A stretch of DNA of 64,000 nt from Bifidobacterium crudilactis. Lineage in GTDB: Bacteria > Actinomycetota > Actinomycetes > Actinomycetales > Bifidobacteriaceae. Under the pieces are notes generated by a model. That model saw only the letters and a list, made by a program, of their open reading frames with translations. It was not told where the DNA came from and did no database searches. The DNA lies in contig NZ_JHAL01000001.1 of assembly GCF_000738005.1 (NCBI RefSeq), positions 183,108 to 247,107 of the forward strand, given 5' to 3'. Below are positions 46,668-55,367 of this stretch, piece after piece. The position numbers and the translations under genes were made by a program. Numbering within the stretch: position 1 is the first letter of the stretch; every line of letters begins with the position of its first letter.

Positions 46668-46684
46668 TGCGTTACGGGGTTCAA

Positions 46685-47164
46685 TCACACGAGGTGTGAG
46701 CGCATGAACCACTGGAACTTCTCGAGCTCCTGCACGTGATCCTGGACGATATTCGAGCTGATGACATCCAGCTCATCCAGCTCTGCGATGGCCTTGCGGT
46801 CGTCGGCGATGAAGGAGTCGTAGTACTCGACCAAAGCCTTCAGGAAGCTTTCCGTGGAGTGACGGCCGGTCAGGTCGATGCCCTTCCAGGAGCGGTTGCG
46901 AAGAATCGCGTCAGGACGGCCGTCAGGCGAGCCGCCCAGGGTGGCGATGCGCTCTGCGGTTTCATCCGCCTGTGCGAGAACGGCCTCCACTTCGGGGTCG
47001 ATCATCTCATGTACGGCGATGAAGTTCGGTCCGGTGACATTCCAGTGTGCATGCTTGAGTACCAGAGCAGCCTCCTGCTCCTGGCTCAGGCGATTCTGCA
47101 GAATGGAAATGATTTTCTCGGAAGCCGCTTCATCCAATCCCGGAACGGTGAATTGCAATGCCAT
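46685..47164 (-). CDS. dps: Dps-family ferritin-like DNA-protection protein
   Basis: 159 residues from ATG 47164 (GGGAG site; frame open nine codons upstream). Dps dodecamers oxidise Fe2+ with H2O2 and store it. Ferroxidase residues fit: His40 in HAHWNVTG, His52, Asp56 and Glu71. The charged N-terminal DNA-binding tail of E. coli Dps is absent. Separate from its neighbours; 166 bases lie between it and the CNNM gene upstream. Confidence 0.92.
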   Translation of the reverse strand: MALQFTVPGLDEAASEKIISILQNRLSQEQEAALVLKHAHWNVTGPNFIAVHEMIDPEVEAVLAQADETAERIATLGGSPDGRPDAILRNRSWKGIDLTGRHSTESFLKALVEYYDSFIADDRKAIAELDELDVISSNIVQDHVQELEKFQWFMRSHLV

Positions 47165-47330
47165 GTTGTTCTCCCTTACTGCTGAGTGCATTCGTTCTGC
47201 CCTGAACGGCGACCACGCTTTCGCGTATCGTCCTGCGGGCCTTGGCTACAACTGTAGGTGGCCTGACTGCTTTCTCAAAATGGGACTTGTTCTGTAAGCG
47301 TCATCGGGAGGTCGGCGTCATGCTCGAAGA

Positions 47331-48659
47331 TCAGGCGGGAACGGTTATGCCCTCCAGCGCCTGCGGGTCTTCGCGTCGTGTCACTTCGATGCTCCCTATG
47401 CGTCGTCCGTCGACCTTGGTGACCGTCATATCGTAACCGCCATCGGAATGGAGGACCTCGCCGATTTCGCCCATTCGGCCGGTATGCGCAAGGAAGAACC
47501 CGGCCACTGTTTCGTATGGGCCATCCTCCAGTTCGATTCCGGTGAGATCCGCGAAATCCTGCAGGGTCATCCCGCCCTCCACCGTCACAGCGCCATTGAC
47601 GAAGGCATGTTGCGGCTCCTTCTTCGCCGGGTGGTCGTCCGGAAGGTCATATTCGTCGCGTATGTCGCCGACAAGCTCCTCGGTCATGTCCTCAAGGGTG
47701 ACGATGCCGTCTGTTCCGCCGTATTCATCGATGACTACGGCCAGATGGATGCCGCGTTTTCGCAACAGCTCCAGGCTGGGCAGCAGTTTGGATGTGCCGG
47801 GCAGAGAGATGCCTTCGCGCACCACATCGCGCACGGTGGCAGCCTGCGGGTCACGGATGTCAAGAAGATCGCGGACGTGGACGAAACCGAGTACGTCATC
47901 GAAGTCCTTCCCGCTGACGGGATACCTGGAATACGGTTCGTTGCGAACGAAAGCTGCCGCTTCCGCCAGCGGCATGTCCCCGTCGAGGAACACGACATCG
48001 GCACGCGGGCGCATGACCTCGGCGACAATGGTTTCCGAAGCGTCGAACACGTCATCCAGGATGGTGCGTTCATCCTTGCTCAGACGGGTATTGGAAGATA
48101 CCAAGACGCGCAGCTCATCATCGCTCACCTGGGTTTCCGCCTGCTGCGGGTCGAAGCCGAGCATGCGTACCAAACCGTTGGTGTTCTTGCCGATGAGCCA
48201 GATCAAAGGACGGCAGACGCGTGAGAATATGTCGATTGCAGGAACGGCGGCACGCGCGATCTGCTCTCCGCGCTGCATGGCGATGCGTTTGGGGACCATC
48301 TCCGAGACCACGATGGAGAAGTAGGCGATGACTATGGTAAGTACCACCGTGACCAGCGGGGATGCGAAATTCACCGGGACGCCCCAGCTTTCGAACACCG
48401 GAATCAGGAATGGTGCTATCGAGGACGCACCCACCGACGAGGACAGAAAGCCCGAAAGCGTGACGCCGATCTGCACGGTCGAGAGGAAGGTGTTGGGGTC
48501 CCTGGCGATTTTGCCTACGCGTGCACCGCGGGCGTCCTCCTGCTCCATGCGCTCCACCTGCGAGCTGCGCAGAGAGACCAGCGCGAGTTCGGTACCCGAG
48601 AACACGGCTCCGATAAGTAGAAATACAATAATCAGAACAACATTAAGCCATAGTGACAT
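47331..48659 (-). CDS. CNNM/CorC (hemolysin C-like) transporter with CBS domains
   Basis: 442 residues. An N-terminal DUF21 domain with four helices (1-190), then a CBS pair (about 205-330; VMRPRADVVFLDGDMPL, HVRDLLDIR and DEYGGTDGIVTLEDMTEELVGDI) and a C-terminal CorC_HlyC domain (about 350-430). The family takes part in Mg2+ (or Co2+) efflux; the hemolysin name is historical. A dyad (GTGTGC/GCACAC) lies 40-57 bases before the start and is shared with the ahpC upstream region. Confidence 0.9.
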   Translation of the reverse strand: MSLWLNVVLIIVFLLIGAVFSGTELALVSLRSSQVERMEQEDARGARVGKIARDPNTFLSTVQIGVTLSGFLSSSVGASSIAPFLIPVFESWGVPVNFASPLVTVVLTIVIAYFSIVVSEMVPKRIAMQRGEQIARAAVPAIDIFSRVCRPLIWLIGKNTNGLVRMLGFDPQQAETQVSDDELRVLVSSNTRLSKDERTILDDVFDASETIVAEVMRPRADVVFLDGDMPLAEAAAFVRNEPYSRYPVSGKDFDDVLGFVHVRDLLDIRDPQAATVRDVVREGISLPGTSKLLPSLELLRKRGIHLAVVIDEYGGTDGIVTLEDMTEELVGDIRDEYDLPDDHPAKKEPQHAFVNGAVTVEGGMTLQDFADLTGIELEDGPYETVAGFFLAHTGRMGEIGEVLHSDGGYDMTVTKVDGRRIGSIEVTRREDPQALEGITVPA

Positions 48660-48698
48660 ACCTCTAAGATACGTGAGGGGTGGCTATTTGCGCTGAAA

Positions 48699-48716
48699 GT
48701 GTGCAAATTCGCACAC
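48699..48716. promoter_or_regulatory. Dyad upstream of the CNNM gene
   Basis: GTGTGCAAATTCGCACAC: an 18-base dyad with perfect six-base arms and AATT centre, 40-57 bases before the CNNM start. A close relative is at 49495-49510. Confidence 0.5.
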
Positions 48717-48754
48717 GACATGCCAATACCTGCGGGAGTAAGGCTTCGGCGCAG

Positions 48755-49387
48755 TCAGAAGGAGAGCACCTCGACCTTGCCCGTGGTGAGGAGGTAGCGT
48801 GCCCCGACGATCATGATCTGCTCGGAGGCGACCGCATCCCTCAGTATGGAGGATCGGTCCACCAGCTGCTCGATGGTGCGAGCCACATGAACGCGCTCAT
48901 AGTCGTCCGTGGTGTCGAGGTCGGAGTCCTGTGCCGCAAGCACCGAAGCGCCTACCTGACGTACGACAATCGAGTCCGAATCCTCGGCCTTGCCGAGTTT
49001 CAGACCCTGGATTGCGGATTCGACGGCGCCACAGTGTTCATGGCCCATCACCACGATCAGATTCACATGCAGTGCCTGCACTGAAAACTCCAGCGAGGCA
49101 ACGACCGCTTCGTCGAGAATCTCGCCTGCCGTACGAATGGTGAACAAGTCGCCGAGTCCCTGATCGAAGACGATTTCAGGAGGTACTCGCGAATCGGAGC
49201 AGGAGAGCACGGTTGCGAAAGGATGCTGGCCGTCTATGAGCTGTTCGCGGCTTTCCTTGTCCTGCCAGGGATGCTCCGCTTCGCCCTGCGAGAAACGGCG
49301 ATTGCCTGCAAGCATTCTGCTCCATGTACCTGTTGCCAGATCGGTATCCGGACGGTCGATAGCCGATGCGTTATCGCGTTGCTCCAT
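48755..49387 (-). CDS. Beta-class carbonic anhydrase
   Basis: 210 residues from ATG 49387 (GGGGG nine bases upstream; a TTG at 49393 is too close to that site). Interconverts CO2 and bicarbonate. Zinc ligands: Cys63 in CSDSR (with Asp65 and Arg67), then His116 and Cys119 in GHEHCG. Bicarbonate is the substrate of PEP carboxylase, encoded 6 kb away, and supply is important for anaplerosis in CO2-poor conditions. 95 bases upstream of the CNNM gene on the same strand; divergent from ahpC. Confidence 0.94.
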   Translation of the reverse strand: MEQRDNASAIDRPDTDLATGTWSRMLAGNRRFSQGEAEHPWQDKESREQLIDGQHPFATVLSCSDSRVPPEIVFDQGLGDLFTIRTAGEILDEAVVASLEFSVQALHVNLIVVMGHEHCGAVESAIQGLKLGKAEDSDSIVVRQVGASVLAAQDSDLDTTDDYERVHVARTIEQLVDRSSILRDAVASEQIMIVGARYLLTTGKVEVLSF

Positions 49388-49494
49388 ACTCAATGCCCCC
49401 TGTTGACGGTCACCTCATCCTACTCTTGGGAAATCGTGAAGTCCCAAGGTGTCTAGAGCATTATCGCCCCTGGGCGGCCTTGACGCTCGAGGAT

Positions 49495-49510
49495 GTGTGC
49501 AAACTCACAC
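49495..49510. promoter_or_regulatory. Dyad in the carbonic anhydrase / ahpC divergent region
   Basis: GTGTGCAAACTCACAC resembles the dyad before the CNNM gene (GTGTGCAAA shared). It lies about 110 bases before carbonic anhydrase and 140 before ahpC. A TTGACG at 49480-49485 is a possible -35 box. Confidence 0.45.
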
Positions 49511-49646
49511 CGCTGTGCGCGAGAGCTCATGTATCTGTCAGCATCGACGGGCTAGCATTGATGGCACCAGACCTTCCACAGAACGTCCGGTGAGCGGACG
49601 CTCGTCCAGGGGGACAGGAAAGACCATCCGTCGAAAGGGGATAGCA

Positions 49647-50210
49647 ATGACGCTGCTGCAGCATGAGCTGACAGATTTCACTGTGCAGTCATACCAAAAC
49701 AACGAGTTCCACGAAGTCACCAAGGAAGACGTGCTCGGACACTGGTCCGTGTTCTTCTTCTATCCTGCGGACTTCACCTTCGTATGTCCTACCGAGCTCG
49801 AAGACCTCGCCGAGAAGTACGCTGACTTCCAAAAGGCCGGTTGCGAGGTGTACTCAGTGTCTTGCGATACGCACTTCGTGCACAAGGCCTGGCATGACGC
49901 CAACGAGAAGATCGCCAAGATCGCCTATCCGATGCTGGCCGACCCGACCGCGACGCTTGCCAAGGACCTCGACACCTATAACGAGGCCGATGGCACCGCC
50001 GAGCGCGGCGATTTCATCGTCAGCCCCGAAGGCAAGGTTGTGGCCTACGAAGTCATCTCCTCGAATGTGGGTCGTAATGCCGAAGAGATTCTGCGCCGCG
50101 TCCAGGCATCGCAGTTCGTCTATGCGCATGGCGACCAGGTCTGCCCGGCCAAGTGGGAGCCAGGCGATGAGACCATCGCTCCCAGCCTTGACCTCGTTGG
50201 TCAGCTCTGA
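49647..50210 (+). CDS. ahpC: Peroxiredoxin AhpC
   Basis: 187 residues from ATG 49647 (AAAGGGG six bases upstream; the open frame reaches back to 49449 without conservation). Reduces H2O2 and organic peroxides. Peroxidatic Cys47 is in FTFVCPTELEDLAEKY and the resolving Cys166 in QVCPAKW, the typical two-Cys Prx1/AhpC class. The reductase-encoding gene follows 178 bases downstream. Major peroxide defence of a catalase-poor anaerobe. Confidence 0.96.
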   Translation: MTLLQHELTDFTVQSYQNNEFHEVTKEDVLGHWSVFFFYPADFTFVCPTELEDLAEKYADFQKAGCEVYSVSCDTHFVHKAWHDANEKIAKIAYPMLADPTATLAKDLDTYNEADGTAERGDFIVSPEGKVVAYEVISSNVGRNAEEILRRVQASQFVYAHGDQVCPAKWEPGDETIAPSLDLVGQL

Positions 50211-50388
50211 TTCGAGGATGATGCCGACGACCCTGAGAGGGTGAGGCCATACCTGTAATGCCGTCTTGGCCGCGAGATTCGTCATATGGTTTCCCGCGGC
50301 CAACGCATATGACGGGCATGGAACAGCCGTCTTATCAAGGGTGTTGCCGGGTGCGGCAGGATGATTTCAAAGCGTTGAAGGAGCGTTA

Positions 50389-52185
50389 ATGACACAAGGA
50401 AGTGCTGCGACTACAGCGGCCAAAACAACTGATCCCGATCTCTACGATGTGGTGGTCATCGGAGGCGGTCCTGCGGGTCTGACCGCAGGACTGTATCTTG
50501 CACGTGCCCGTTACCGCACGTTGATTCTCGAGAAAGAGGATTTCGGCGGCCAGATTACCATCACCGCCGAAGTGGTGAACTATCCCGGTATTGCGAAGAC
50601 CACAGGCAAGGCGCTCACCGATACGATGCACGCCCAGGCCAAGGATTTCGGAGCCGAGTTCAAAAGCGCCGAAGCCACGGGAATCGACATCGAGGGCGAT
50701 GTCAAAGTCGTGCACACCAACCGCGGCGACATTCGCACCTTTGGCGTACTGATCGCCAGCGGTGCGAGTCCACGGAAACTCGGTTTCCAAGGTGAGAATG
50801 AGTACGCCGGTCGCGGTGTGGCATACTGCGCCACCTGCGATGGTGAGTTCTTCACGGGTAAGGAAGTGCTGGTCGTCGGCGGTGGGTTCGCCGCCGCCGA
50901 AGAGTCCGTGTTTCTGACGAAATATGCGAGCAAGGTGACCCTGCTCGTACGCGAGGAGGATTTCACCTGCGACGCCGGTGTGGCCCAGGAAGCCAAGGAC
51001 GACCCGAATATCGAGATTCACTACCACACGGAGTTGGATGAGGTCTCAGCAGGTCAGGGAGGACTCACCGAAGCCACGATCCACGACGTGCATACCGGTG
51101 AATCGAAGCTGTGGAAACCATCCACCAGCGACACCTTCGGCGTCTTCGTGTTCGCCGGATACGTGCCGCAGACGAGTGTTGTCAAGGGTCTTGTGGACCT
51201 CGATGACTACGGATACGTGATTACCGACACCCATTTGCAGACTTCGGTCGAGGGCATCTATGCAGCAGGCGACCTCTGTCAGAAGCACCTTCGTCAGGTG
51301 GTCACAGCCACCGCCGACGGTGCGTCCGCAGCAGTCGAGCTTGAGCGCTATGCCTCGCAGCTCTCCGATAAGACCGGGCTGCTCCCCGTTCGTCCCACAG
51401 GTTCCAAGAGCAACAAGGAAACCACATCGACCCCTGCGGGCACGTCGCCTGCACCCGCACCGACGCCGCAGGCCACGGATTCAGCCAAGGCCGCGCAAGG
51501 CGCTTCCGCAGTGTTCTCCGACGATGTCAAGGCACAGCTCAGCATGGTGTTCTCACGGCTGGTGAAGCCTGCCGTGCTGCAACTCGAGCTGGATGGCACG
51601 CCGCTGTCCAAAGAGCTTCGAGGATTCATATCGGAAGTCGTCGCGATCAGCGGCGGCAAGCTCAGCAGTGTGGTCAGCGATGACGTCGCATCGGTGGACG
51701 ACGAAGGCAAGGCCAGCTTCGACCCCGCAGGAGTGCTGCCGGTCGCCAGGCCATGCGTGCGTATCTGCACAACCGATGCCGATGGCAGTCTGCATCCTAC
51801 GGGACTGGCGTTCCACGGCGTGCCGAGCGGACATGAGTTCAATTCCTTCGTGCTGGGCATCTATAACGCCGCAGGTCCGGGTCAGCCGCTCGAAGATGAC
51901 GTCAAGGAACGTATCGCCGAACTTTCCAAGCCTGTCGATGTGATGCTCCTGGTGTCTCTGACCTGCACGATGTGCCCTGAAACGGTGCTCTCCTCGCAGC
52001 GTATCGCCGCCGCCAACCCCAAGGTGCGTGCCGAGGCCTATGATGTCTCGCACTTCCCTGAGCTCAAGGAACAGTACGGGGTTATGAGCGTGCCATGCAT
52101 CGTCATCAATCGTGACGACGGTTCCCAGACGGTCGAATTCGGTAAGAAGAGCGTTCCGCAAATGCTTGATCTTATCGGAGCATAG
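50389..52185 (+). CDS. Thioredoxin-reductase/AhpF-like flavoprotein with the AhpF N-terminal domain moved to its C-terminus
   Basis: 598 residues. Residues 15-325 form a thioredoxin-reductase module: FAD motif GGGPAG (25-30), redox CATC (Cys147, Cys150), NADPH motif GGGFAAAEES (164-173). A Pro/Ala/Thr-rich linker (about 340-372) follows. Residues 375-598 resemble the two-thioredoxin-fold N-terminal domain of AhpF (GHEFNSFVLGIY; TCTMCPETV with Cys526 and Cys529; MSVPCIVIN). In E. coli AhpF this domain is first, so the order is swapped. It presumably transfers electrons from NADPH or NADH to AhpC encoded just upstream. Annotated elsewhere as trxB or ahpF. Confidence 0.88.
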   Translation: MTQGSAATTAAKTTDPDLYDVVVIGGGPAGLTAGLYLARARYRTLILEKEDFGGQITITAEVVNYPGIAKTTGKALTDTMHAQAKDFGAEFKSAEATGIDIEGDVKVVHTNRGDIRTFGVLIASGASPRKLGFQGENEYAGRGVAYCATCDGEFFTGKEVLVVGGGFAAAEESVFLTKYASKVTLLVREEDFTCDAGVAQEAKDDPNIEIHYHTELDEVSAGQGGLTEATIHDVHTGESKLWKPSTSDTFGVFVFAGYVPQTSVVKGLVDLDDYGYVITDTHLQTSVEGIYAAGDLCQKHLRQVVTATADGASAAVELERYASQLSDKTGLLPVRPTGSKSNKETTSTPAGTSPAPAPTPQATDSAKAAQGASAVFSDDVKAQLSMVFSRLVKPAVLQLELDGTPLSKELRGFISEVVAISGGKLSSVVSDDVASVDDEGKASFDPAGVLPVARPCVRICTTDADGSLHPTGLAFHGVPSGHEFNSFVLGIYNAAGPGQPLEDDVKERIAELSKPVDVMLLVSLTCTMCPETVLSSQRIAAANPKVRAEAYDVSHFPELKEQYGVMSVPCIVINRDDGSQTVEFGKKSVPQMLDLIGA

Positions 52186-52235
52186 GCGGAAATAAGACCG
52201 AGTCCGAAAGCATCGGATTTCCGACCGATTGTTCA

Positions 52236-52284
52236 AATGCCTGTGTGGGCACCGTGACACGTTCGCGGTGCCCACACAGGCATT
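52236..52284 (+). terminator. Hairpin terminator after the AhpF-like gene
   Basis: Perfect 19-base stem (52236-52254 with 52266-52284) with an 11-base loop, followed by TGTTGTATT. Confidence 0.8.
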
Positions 52285-52290
52285 GTTGTA

Positions 52291-52427
52291 TTCCAATCCC
52301 TACACAAACGAAGGACGGATTTCCCGGACATTCCATGGGAAGCTCATATTGTCAACGATTGCAACGCTTTCGGAGCATTGTACAAGTTGGTCTTTTCGGG
52401 TGGGGTCCGTTTGTGTAGGGATTGGAA
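52291..52427. repeat. Convergent-intergenic inverted motif pair, copy 3 (arms facing the other way)
   Basis: Perfect 20-base arms: TTCCAATCCCTACACAAACG (52291-52310) and its complement (52408-52427). The element is 137 bases. The inside has a smaller hairpin with a TTCG loop (52362-52380). The arms point opposite to copies 1 and 2. The flanking genes converge (ends 52185 and 52442). Confidence 0.75.
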
Positions 52428-52441
52428 AGTAGACATTCCTA

Positions 52442-53719
52442 TTATGACTGTGCGACCACCTTATGAGGCACGTTGACGCGGGAAACGAGCCATATGGACA
52501 GCAGTGCGACGGCATAGAGCACGGTAATCACAGGAATGACCGCTGCGTAGCGGTGAGCCTGATCCGAGGCATGCGACACCACGAAGGAAGCCAGCTGGTT
52601 GCCCGAAAGTCCGGCGATTGCCCAGGCGCTGAGGGTCAGACCATGGGTCGTTGACACGGCCTTGATGCCGAAATGCTGGTCCAACAGCACCGGCAGCGTC
52701 GAGAATCCGCCGCCGTAACCGGCATTGATGAGGAAGAGCATGGCCAGAACGGCCCAAAGCAAGGCATTGCCGATGCTGTTGGTGACCAGCTGCAAGGCGC
52801 ATACGGCAATCGACATGATGAAGATGATCTTGTAGCTGCTCTCGCGGCGTTTCATGTGGTCTGAGAGCGTGGCGAAGCCCAGGCGCCCGACCGCGTTGAA
52901 TACCGCATCGACTGCCAGAACGGTGCCGATGATGCCGGTGATGGCCAGAGAGAACTCGCTGGCGGACATGCCCGCATACTGTGGCAATTGGTGAAGGAGG
53001 TCCTTGAGAATGTCTTTCTCCTGGGAAATGAGCGCAAGACCGCAGGTGATGTTCAGATAGAAGGCAATCCAGATTCCCCAGAACAGTGGTTTCTTGAGCA
53101 GTGCGCGTCTGTTGGTCGCCGAGGACGGCTTTTCATAGACATAGCCTTGCGGACGTTTGATAAGCAGGAAGCCGCCGAGCATCATGATGGCGTACACCAC
53201 CGAGAGGATATAGAACATGTTGACCAGCCCAAAGGATTCGATGAGGAATTCCATGACCGGACTGGCGATGGCTTTGGCCAGACCGAAGCCGGCGACCGCG
53301 ATGCCCGTCGCCATGCCCTTGTTGCTCGAGAACCATAGCATCAGATTCTTCACCGGCGTCAGATAGCCGATGCCAAGGCCGACACCCATGACCGCCCCGT
53401 AAAAAATGAATACACCCGGAACGAAATGCATGGCGATGCTGACACCGGTCCCGGCGAAACCGACAACGAAGCAGATGGTGGAGATCAGCGCGGATTTCTT
53501 GATGTCCCTTTCGACCATCGGCCCGAGGAAGGCGGCGGACATGCCCAGGAAGAAAATCGCCAATGAGAAACCCCACTCGATGGTTCCGGGGGAGACCTTG
53601 AGCTCATCTGCGATCAACTGCTTGAATACGCTCCAGCAATAGACGGTTCCTATGGAAATGTGCAGCAACAAAGCGGGTATGACGGCACGAACCCAGCGAT
53701 TATCCGGCAACAATGTCAT
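52442..53719 (-). CDS. OFA-family MFS transporter (oxalate/formate antiporter type)
   Basis: 425 residues from ATG 53719 (GAGAGGG about nine bases upstream; the frame extends 11 codons further). Twelve helices. Features of the oxalate/formate antiporter family: GTVYCWSVFKQ early in helix 1, MGVGLGIGYLTPVKNLMLWF and GMATGIAVAGFGLAKAIASP. Family members exchange small carboxylates or act in monocarboxylate transport. No oxalate enzymes are nearby, so substrate remains open. Transcribed alone. Confidence 0.83.
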   Translation of the reverse strand: MTLLPDNRWVRAVIPALLLHISIGTVYCWSVFKQLIADELKVSPGTIEWGFSLAIFFLGMSAAFLGPMVERDIKKSALISTICFVVGFAGTGVSIAMHFVPGVFIFYGAVMGVGLGIGYLTPVKNLMLWFSSNKGMATGIAVAGFGLAKAIASPVMEFLIESFGLVNMFYILSVVYAIMMLGGFLLIKRPQGYVYEKPSSATNRRALLKKPLFWGIWIAFYLNITCGLALISQEKDILKDLLHQLPQYAGMSASEFSLAITGIIGTVLAVDAVFNAVGRLGFATLSDHMKRRESSYKIIFIMSIAVCALQLVTNSIGNALLWAVLAMLFLINAGYGGGFSTLPVLLDQHFGIKAVSTTHGLTLSAWAIAGLSGNQLASFVVSHASDQAHRYAAVIPVITVLYAVALLSIWLVSRVNVPHKVVAQS

Positions 53720-54095
53720 TCGGGTTTTCCCTCTCCGCAGAGGGTTGCGCACATGGGAATCACGGCGGCTGTGGTCCTCTGCATGTTCAAAGTAACATCT
53801 TTTCTGCTTCCGATTCCTTGCGAATCAAACGTTGATTATGAGATAGATAACATAACTGGTGTGTGCTTCGGCGTGTCCACCTCGGCGTATTCAACGCGAA
53901 GCTCCGAGTGCGGTGATTCCGGGTGGGATAGGGCTCCTGTCGAGACGCGGGGATGGATGTGCGAGGAGGGGCCCCACGCCCTGCGCCGTTGCAGGAAGCC
54001 GAGTCCGACCTCGCATAGATATTTATACACCATGACCAATATAAACCGCATGTTGCTCGTCAGAAGCGGTCGGGCAGAAAAGCGGTGATGCCGTC
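53720..54095. other. 376-base intergenic region between the OFA transporter and the S66 peptidase
   Basis: Both flanking genes are on the minus strand, so it holds the transporter promoter and the peptidase 3' end. Open frames crossing it show no motif. It contains an AT-rich patch (about 53828-53862). I see no further structure. Confidence 0.5.
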
Positions 54096-55145
54096 TTATA
54101 CGTCGTAGTCGGCGATCACGGTCCGGTTCGCACCGTCGAGTGTGATGGTGCCGCCATGCGGGATGATCCACTGGGGTCGGGTATGGCCGAATGGCACCCC
54201 GACGCACACCACGGCTTGGGGATTGTAGATGGCTATTTGGCCGAGAATCGCGTCGCGTTGCTCATGACGCAGGGCTGACCGTTCCTCAGCGGATGGCATC
54301 GGCGCGGATAACTCGCTAACTGGTGGCCGAGCTACGAGGACACCAACAGCCGCTTGGAGCAGGCCACGTTCACCAAGGGATCGAAGCCAACGTTTCACGG
54401 CTAGGGCGGAGGGCAGCTCCTCGCTGCTTTCCAGCAGAAGAATCACTCCTTCAAGGTCGGCTAGCGAAGGCATTCGCCCGGCCATCGCAATCTCGTCTAT
54501 CACCTCGATGCAACCGCCCCACGTGCGAGCAGTGACGGTTTTCTGCGGGCCGGCCCACTCCCACGGTTCCGTGGCTTCGCGCCTCCCGAATTCAGTCAGC
54601 GCTCTTGGATTCTCCCAAGGGATTCCAAAATCCTCGGATTCGGCCGTTTGGGTGAGTTCGATGCTGCCGCCTTCGATGAGCGCGGCTCGCAAGGAGCGCA
54701 GATGAATGTCATCCACTCGTGGCCCTGCGCCGAGATGAACCTGGGTCGACCCGCCATAGAAACTGGGGACTCCCGAATTCCAAAGCAGGTTATGAAGATT
54801 GGTGTTGTCGCTGTAGCCGAAGAACGGCTTTGGATTGGCGGCGATGACGGAGGGGTCGATGTGTGCAATGACGGTGATCTGGTCATCGCCGCCGATTGTG
54901 GCCATCACAGCGCGAATATCCGGGTCCGCGAATGCTGCTTCGATATCGGCGGCACGTGCTTCGGCGCTGGCGCCAAGCTGTCGTGTAGTGGGATATTCCA
55001 CCGGAATCAGACCCGTTGACTCGGACAGTCGGCGCAGGGCCTGCTCATGCACGGAAGGTGCAACGGCTGGAGCGGCGAATGCCGGGGATATGACCGCAAT
55101 GCGATCGCCCCGTCTGGCTTTGGGCAGGGATTTGAAAGAGCGCAC
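54096..55145 (-). CDS. S66-family peptidase (LD-carboxypeptidase / MccF-like)
   Basis: 349 residues, GTG start after AGGAGG. Motifs of the S66 family: GDRIAVISPA at the start, MATIGGDDQ, and the nucleophile loop FFGYSDNTNLH with Ser in GYSD. The C-terminal EVIDEIAMAGRMPSL and VGVPFGHTRPQW complete the catalytic Glu-His pattern. LD-carboxypeptidases trim muropeptides in the cytoplasm, while MccF members detoxify microcin-C-like aminoacyl adenylates; the closer match is MccF-like. Confidence 0.88.
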   Translation of the reverse strand: MRSFKSLPKARRGDRIAVISPAFAAPAVAPSVHEQALRRLSESTGLIPVEYPTTRQLGASAEARAADIEAAFADPDIRAVMATIGGDDQITVIAHIDPSVIAANPKPFFGYSDNTNLHNLLWNSGVPSFYGGSTQVHLGAGPRVDDIHLRSLRAALIEGGSIELTQTAESEDFGIPWENPRALTEFGRREATEPWEWAGPQKTVTARTWGGCIEVIDEIAMAGRMPSLADLEGVILLLESSEELPSALAVKRWLRSLGERGLLQAAVGVLVARPPVSELSAPMPSAEERSALRHEQRDAILGQIAIYNPQAVVCVGVPFGHTRPQWIIPHGGTITLDGANRTVIADYDV

Positions 55146-55308
55146 GACTGTCCTCCTGAGGTCCTAGGTCATCTCATCCTACGCGGCATCCGGTGACAGG
55201 TATCAGACGTGTGTCCGTCGTTCCGGTTCATGGCCGTTCTCCCGAACGACAAGCACAGGGCATTGCCCTGGTGATTCGTTATGAGCAAGGCGGCGACCGG
55301 CATACGAA

Positions 55309-55342
55309 AATCCCGCACACCGGGTTGGCGGTGCGCGGGATT
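55309..55342 (-). terminator. Terminator of ppc
   Basis: A 13-base stem with one mismatch (55330-55342 with 55309-55321), followed on the minus strand by a short T run (TTTT). It lies 26 bases after the ppc stop. Confidence 0.7.
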
Positions 55343-55367
55343 CTCACTGAAAGGTTCGGAACTCGAA

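Noticed and set aside
53660..54088. 142-residue plus-strand frame over the OFA transporter start and following gap
   Set aside because: No family features and no ribosome site; mostly antisense to the transporter.
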